Source of the DNA: Hermatobates lingyangjiaoensis
Lineage: Eukaryota; Arthropoda; Insecta; Hemiptera; Hermatobatidae
DNA length: 64,000 bases
Direction of reading: 5' to 3'
Assembly: GCA_026182355.1 (NCBI GenBank)
Contig: JAPFBL010000104.1
Location: 310,001 to 374,000 of the forward strand
The position numbers were made by a program, and so were the translations under genes. Numbering within the stretch: the stretch's first letter is position 1; every line of letters starts with the position of its first letter. The notes under the pieces were generated by a model that worked only from the letters and a program-made list of their open reading frames with translations, was not told the DNA's origin and did not search any database. Positions 59,956 through 64,000 of this stretch are shown one piece after another.

Positions 59956-59964
59956 ATATTTATT

Positions 59965-60175
59965 TTATATATATAAAGATTTCACATAAACACGTGAAAC
60001 AACAATCAATGATCAAACCACAATAAGAAATGGGAAAACAAGACTAAATCTTTCAACCGTAACAAGCGGTCTTCGTCAGAGTCAAAAACCCAACTGACTA
60101 AAGTCTTGTTTCCCATTTCTTATTGTGGTTTGATCATTGATTGTTGTTTCACGTGTTTATGTGAAATCAAATAAA
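59965..60175. mobile_element. Inverted pair of PLE tails, one hammerhead
   Basis: Left arm: tttcacataaacacgtgaaa, tail, minus-strand motif 60,042-60,083. Centre about 60,095. Right arm: mirrored tail from cttgtttcccatttc to the terminal block, without its own core. A further terminal-block scrap lies at 60,240-60,262. Confidence 0.8.
60042..60083 (-). ncRNA. Hammerhead, GACT family, one base deleted
   Basis: As the complete motif but GAAAGATTT lacks the C of AGATCT, breaking the stem III palindrome. Stem I, core and stem II are intact. Confidence 0.5.
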
Positions 60176-60602
60176 TAAAACATATGACTAAAGTCTATTT
60201 TACCAATTTCTTATGTAATGTTATGTATCATTGACTCGTTGAATTTCACGTGTTTATGTGAAAAAAACTTTATAATGAGGATATTTATATACAATTTTAT
60301 AATTAATGTACTGACGGATATTTCAAAAATATATGAGAATATAACTTTATAATGAGGATATTTTATAAATTATTATAATTAATTCTGAGGATATTCAAAA
60401 ATAATTGGATATATTCTATATGTATGTTTATACAAATAATCACAATTAAAACCTGATGAATCAAAACGCGCAAGGAAATATCAAACTAAGAAACATATGC
60501 TCTGAGGGTTATCAGGTTATTAGAGAGCGACTTGGAAGGCTGGTCGTTGAATGAGTCGTTGTCTAACTTGTCATACACATAGAATATAGTGTTTCTTCTA
60601 AA

Positions 60603-60650
60603 ACAAGCCTTAAAAATGCCAAACAACTTTTGGCGAAACGTCGGCTTATA
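60603..60650 (+). ncRNA. Fossil hammerhead with intact stems
   Basis: Stem I aagcc/ggctt (five pairs), stem II gccaaa/tttggc (six pairs), GAAA, palindrome ACGT and cleavage base C are perfect. The first core segment reads ttaaaaat where ctgaagat is expected, three changes that are all C-to-T or G-to-A. Inactive if this reading is right. Confidence 0.45.
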
Positions 60651-61177
60651 ATCAGGAGCTGTATGTTTATGACCAAAATACTCAAAAACCCCTTCTGTGA
60701 ATTTATAATATATATACTCAAATAAATTAAAAAATTATAAGAACTAAACAAACTAAATTCTTAGAAAAAAACACACATCATTAACTCACTCAACAGTGCA
60801 TTTCTGTGATGCCTCTTATCAGTGTTCTTTCTATAAATATAGCTTATTTTATATATATATTATAAACTATAAATATATATATATATCTATAAATATGATA
60901 TATAATATACTATATAACTTTAATTTCAAACCTTTTTCATAGGCAAAAGTATAAATTCTGAAACAGAAAAACTAAGTATTGCATTACAGATTATTTTACA
61001 ACGAAAATAGTATGTGGATTTTAACAACAACTACAGACTGAATGAACACGTGACAACTGTTCATTCAGTTAACAACTGTTAATTTATCAATCAATTCCTC
61101 TCTGTTGCTGTACATGTAAAATGTAACAAATAACTAAAATAGTAGTAATAGTAGTGCTAATTGTAAAACAATCATGT

Positions 61178-61225
61178 TGTAGCCCTGAAGATGACATAAA
61201 TATATGTCGAAACGTCAGCAAACGG
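61178..61225 (+). ncRNA. Hammerhead-like motif, ACGT family
   Basis: CTGAAGA at 61,185-61,191, unpaired T, stem II gacata/tatgtc with a four-base loop, GAAA at 61,209-61,212, palindrome ACGT and cleavage base C at 61,216. Stem I is weak. Same stem III as the fossil at 60,603. Confidence 0.5.
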
Positions 61226-61385
61226 ACGTTTTTCAAATCATTAGACCTCAACCCTCAAAAAAATTAATGTGCTATCATATGGATATATATATATATATAT
61301 ATGTGAGTATGATAGAGTCTAGAGAAGAGAAGAGAGAGTGAGAGAGAGAGAGCGTAGCAGTTTGCTTCTCAACGTGAGTACTTCG

Positions 61386-61430
61386 CACTTCTTCCCGATG
61401 ACGACGGATGTCGAAATATCGAAGTGAGTT
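61386..61430 (+). ncRNA. Hammerhead-like motif, GAC/ATAT family, U4 lost
   Basis: Stem I cttc/gaag (61,391-61,394 with 61,421-61,424), core CCGATGA (C for the invariant U), unpaired C, stem gac/gtc, GAAA, ATAT, C. Stem I differs from the 53,121 copy but still pairs. Confidence 0.45.
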
Positions 61431-61468
61431 CTGTAGTGTATTTCTGTGTTCTTTTCTCTGTGTTAAAG

Positions 61469-61507
<39 letters not shown>

Positions 61508-61591
61508 TTTTTCGTTGGAAATACGTTCCAAAACGGACAAATATAGTTAAATATAGAAAAAGAAATATAGAGAAATCAAAAGAACACACTT

Positions 61592-61632
61592 ACAGTCTCT
61601 AATTTTCGGTTTGAACCATCTTCAGGAGAGAG
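61592..61632 (-). ncRNA. Hammerhead-like motif, GAGAC family
   Basis: Minus strand: stem I tctc/gaga, CTGAAGA (61,625-61,619), unpaired T, stem ggtt/aacc (tight loop), GAAA, palindrome AATT, cleavage base A, then gagactgtaagtgtg. Clear homolog of 59,795-59,842 with compensating stem I changes. Confidence 0.5.
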
Positions 61633-61699
61633 AAGAGAGGGAAACCAAGCGCACTGTTTCAGAGACGGTTGGAGACCAACAATATTGCCGCATGCGCGC

Positions 61700-63630
61700 C
61701 CGGTCACAGAAAATAAGGTAGACAGGAATCAATTTATAATTACATTAAATTAGTGGAATATGAAAACAATAAATAAATAAAAGAAAAAATTGAGGGACGA
61801 ACAGAGAAATTGATACATAAATAAAAGTACGGACTAAGGTATGATAGAATAAAATAAAACTGAGAATAGAAATAATAATAATAATAATAATAAATGAAAT
61901 AATTTAAAAAAAACTAGTTGTCAATCAAATTTTACCACTTTTTACATTAATGTGGGTTATCTAAACATAGAAGGAAGCTCTATGAATTTTGGTCTTAGCA
62001 AATCAATTATTATTATAATATTTTCATTAATAGGTTTACACAAACATTTATAATATTTGAAAAAGAACAAAGTCTGAAATGATAAAATAAAAGCAGTTGG
62101 AGGGATAATTCAAGATAATGATGGAGAGGGGAATGGGAGACAAATATTTATCGAAGGATATTGGCGATAAGGGCATCTGCTCAAGCTAATCCGCATTAAT
62201 CGTACAGCAGGGCCGGCCAGCAATTACCCTCGTATACATTCGACTCCAATAAAAAGAAAGGGAAAAACCAAACGAATCAAGGAGGAAATTTAAATTGCTC
62301 TTAAATAACTTTTCAGCTGGCAAAAACATTTCAACAAGATTGATTGTTCCATTTGTTATTAAACATGATATTAAAATACACACAAATATTGTAAATTGTA
62401 AAAAAATATCAACACATCTTTTTTACATTTAGTTTACATTGTGAAAAATAGGAGCGAATTTTTATTTATTCTCCAGTATACTAAGCAGTAAATTCAATCA
62501 TATAGGTATGAAAACAATATACAATATAGAATTGGCGAGAGAAATGCCTTCTTTTAAAATACCTTCTACAGTTACAGTCATAAAAGGCGTTAGTTAGTTG
62601 AGGTCTAAACAATTCGACCGCGTTGTACCTGATTGCGCCTTATACATATTTACCAAAAAAAGAAAACAAGAAAGTAGTTACTTATAAAAGCAACAATAGC
62701 AACAAAAAAAACACAAGCTTTCAAGAGAATCATAAAAAAAAAATCATAGAAATAACACAAATGGCATCATAGAAACTCATTAGCATTTTAGTCTCAAATC
62801 TTTCTCTCTAATTACGAAAATGTCGAAATATATTACAGAGTTTTTATCACTACTTTTATGTGAGTTCTTTCTGGGAATTTTTTTACAGGCATAACTGAAA
62901 GATACCCTTTACCGTCTCTAGTTTTTATTTCTGCCAGCAATATGTAAGAAAAGAGTACACGTTGTTCACGACAGCCACTTGTGTTCCCCATTAAAGGCAC
63001 TATTCACAGAAAAGTCATGAAACATTCTGAGAGGAATAAAGAAAAAAGAAATTTCAAGAGGCATGGGCGGCAAGTCACTTGACTGTCGTTAAGCTCTGTA
63101 CAATCTATACCCAGTCAACATGTCTATTATTTTGAGTGGTATTTCATATTCTAATATTTATTTAGAATATACAACCATGCGAATATTTTTCTCTCAACTG
63201 CCGGTCCTGAAAATACTCTATCATTCAGATCTACTGTATAACTCCGTTATCAATAACTAAATATCCAAAAATACGTTCCTTTAAAGCACATAATTTTAGA
63301 ATTTCTTCATCAGAATGTAGATTATCTATGTATTACCATCCCTTTTAAGTGGGAGATCTGGAATACTGTGTTAATTTTAGATGGGGAGTTTTAAATTACT
63401 CCTTATTTCTGTTTACTAGGATAGGGATTTGTGACCAGTATGTATGTGACATCATACATATCATACAGCCCCGGGTGTGATAGCTTTATCACCTCTCTGA
63501 GGGAAGGTGCACAGATGTTTGATATCCCACTTGAAAATATAAGGTCGTGATGTTTCGAAAGTCAACTTTATTACATGTTTCAAAAAGTTCAAACTAATCC
63601 AGAAATATATTGTTCTAAACTTCCGACATG
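61700..63630. other. Intergenic DNA, no gene seen
   Basis: AT-rich; a 65-codon minus-strand frame (62,186-62,383) has no recognisable domain. Confidence 0.5.
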
Positions 63631-63638
63631 CCTAGTAA

Positions 63639-63773
63639 ACTGTTGAAGGAGTCATCCGACGGATTTCGCATAGCCTGCACCTATTCCGTAGTCAATATCT
63701 TTGCATTCCCTAAAGACGATTAGTCCCATTCGCAGCCTATGCGAAACCCATCAGACGACTCCATCAACAATTT
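63639..63773. repeat. Inverted repeat, 43-base arms
   Basis: gttgaaggagtcatccgacg then gatttcgcatagcctgc is mirrored, with about 85% identity, by 63,730-63,773. The centre is 48 bases. No known terminal motif. Confidence 0.75.
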
Positions 63774-64000
63774 TTGAGGCATCTCAGAATTTTTTAAAAT
63801 ATTATGTGTACTAACAACTGTGTTAGTAACAATATAACTGAATTTATTCCAGAAGTGTTGCTAAAAAAAAAAATCAAGAAAAATTTTAACAATAATGCCT
63901 GTGTAATTAGCGCTAACTTGGAATATATTATATACTAAAGGGTTGTTTGAGTGGTGACTTGATTCCAATCAACTCTACTTAAATCGATGGCGAAATGTTA

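Overview
The window looks like nuclear DNA from an arthropod, most likely an insect and possibly a hemipteran. It is AT-rich and non-operonic, with long stretches lacking any coding signal. It holds tRNA-derived SINEs, Helitrons, R1-clade, hAT, piggyBac, Ty3/gypsy and Penelope-like elements. The host assignment is inference from repeat content; no diagnostic host gene is present. Most short open frames are noise or transposon debris.

Layout. 0-8 kb: SINE copies and a 55-bp x 32 minisatellite (4,670-6,428). 8-10.4 kb: an inverted repeat carrying two hammerhead-like motifs, then a non-autonomous Helitron (8,887-10,376). 14-17 kb: inverted pairs of Penelope-like element (PLE) tails set in (TA)n, and one possible terminal coding exon (16,229-16,334, minus). 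18-20.3 kb: two full SINEs. 21.5-24.5 kb: PLE 3' parts with GIY-YIG endonuclease remnants and hammerhead motifs. 24.7-31.8 kb: a nested complex made of an outer repeat in two inverted copies, a 5'-truncated R1-clade retrotransposon between them, and an inverted pair of Helitrons inserted in the second copy. 33.6-36 kb: a gag-like fragment and dispersed repeats. 36,555-39,560: a complete-ended but dead hAT transposon with an 8-bp target duplication. 44-50 kb: dispersed repeats, a piggyBac remnant, and a non-autonomous Ty3/gypsy element (tRNA-Trp primed, identical LTRs) with an internal minisatellite. 50-55 kb: two phase-matched exons of an unidentified multi-pass membrane protein (minus), the best host-gene candidate. 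52.7-61.7 kb: a dense field of PLE tails and hammerhead-like motifs.

The main signal is a recurrent RNA motif: CUGANGA, usually one unpaired base, a variable stem, GAAA, a short palindrome starting in A and ending in U, then a non-G base. It fits a type I hammerhead ribozyme with a minimal self-complementary stem III. At least six sequence families occur; stems change by compensating pairs, and two of the families lie just 3' of PLE endonuclease remnants. PLE-borne hammerheads are established knowledge. The extra unpaired base, the number of families and the frequent inverted pairing are what this window adds.
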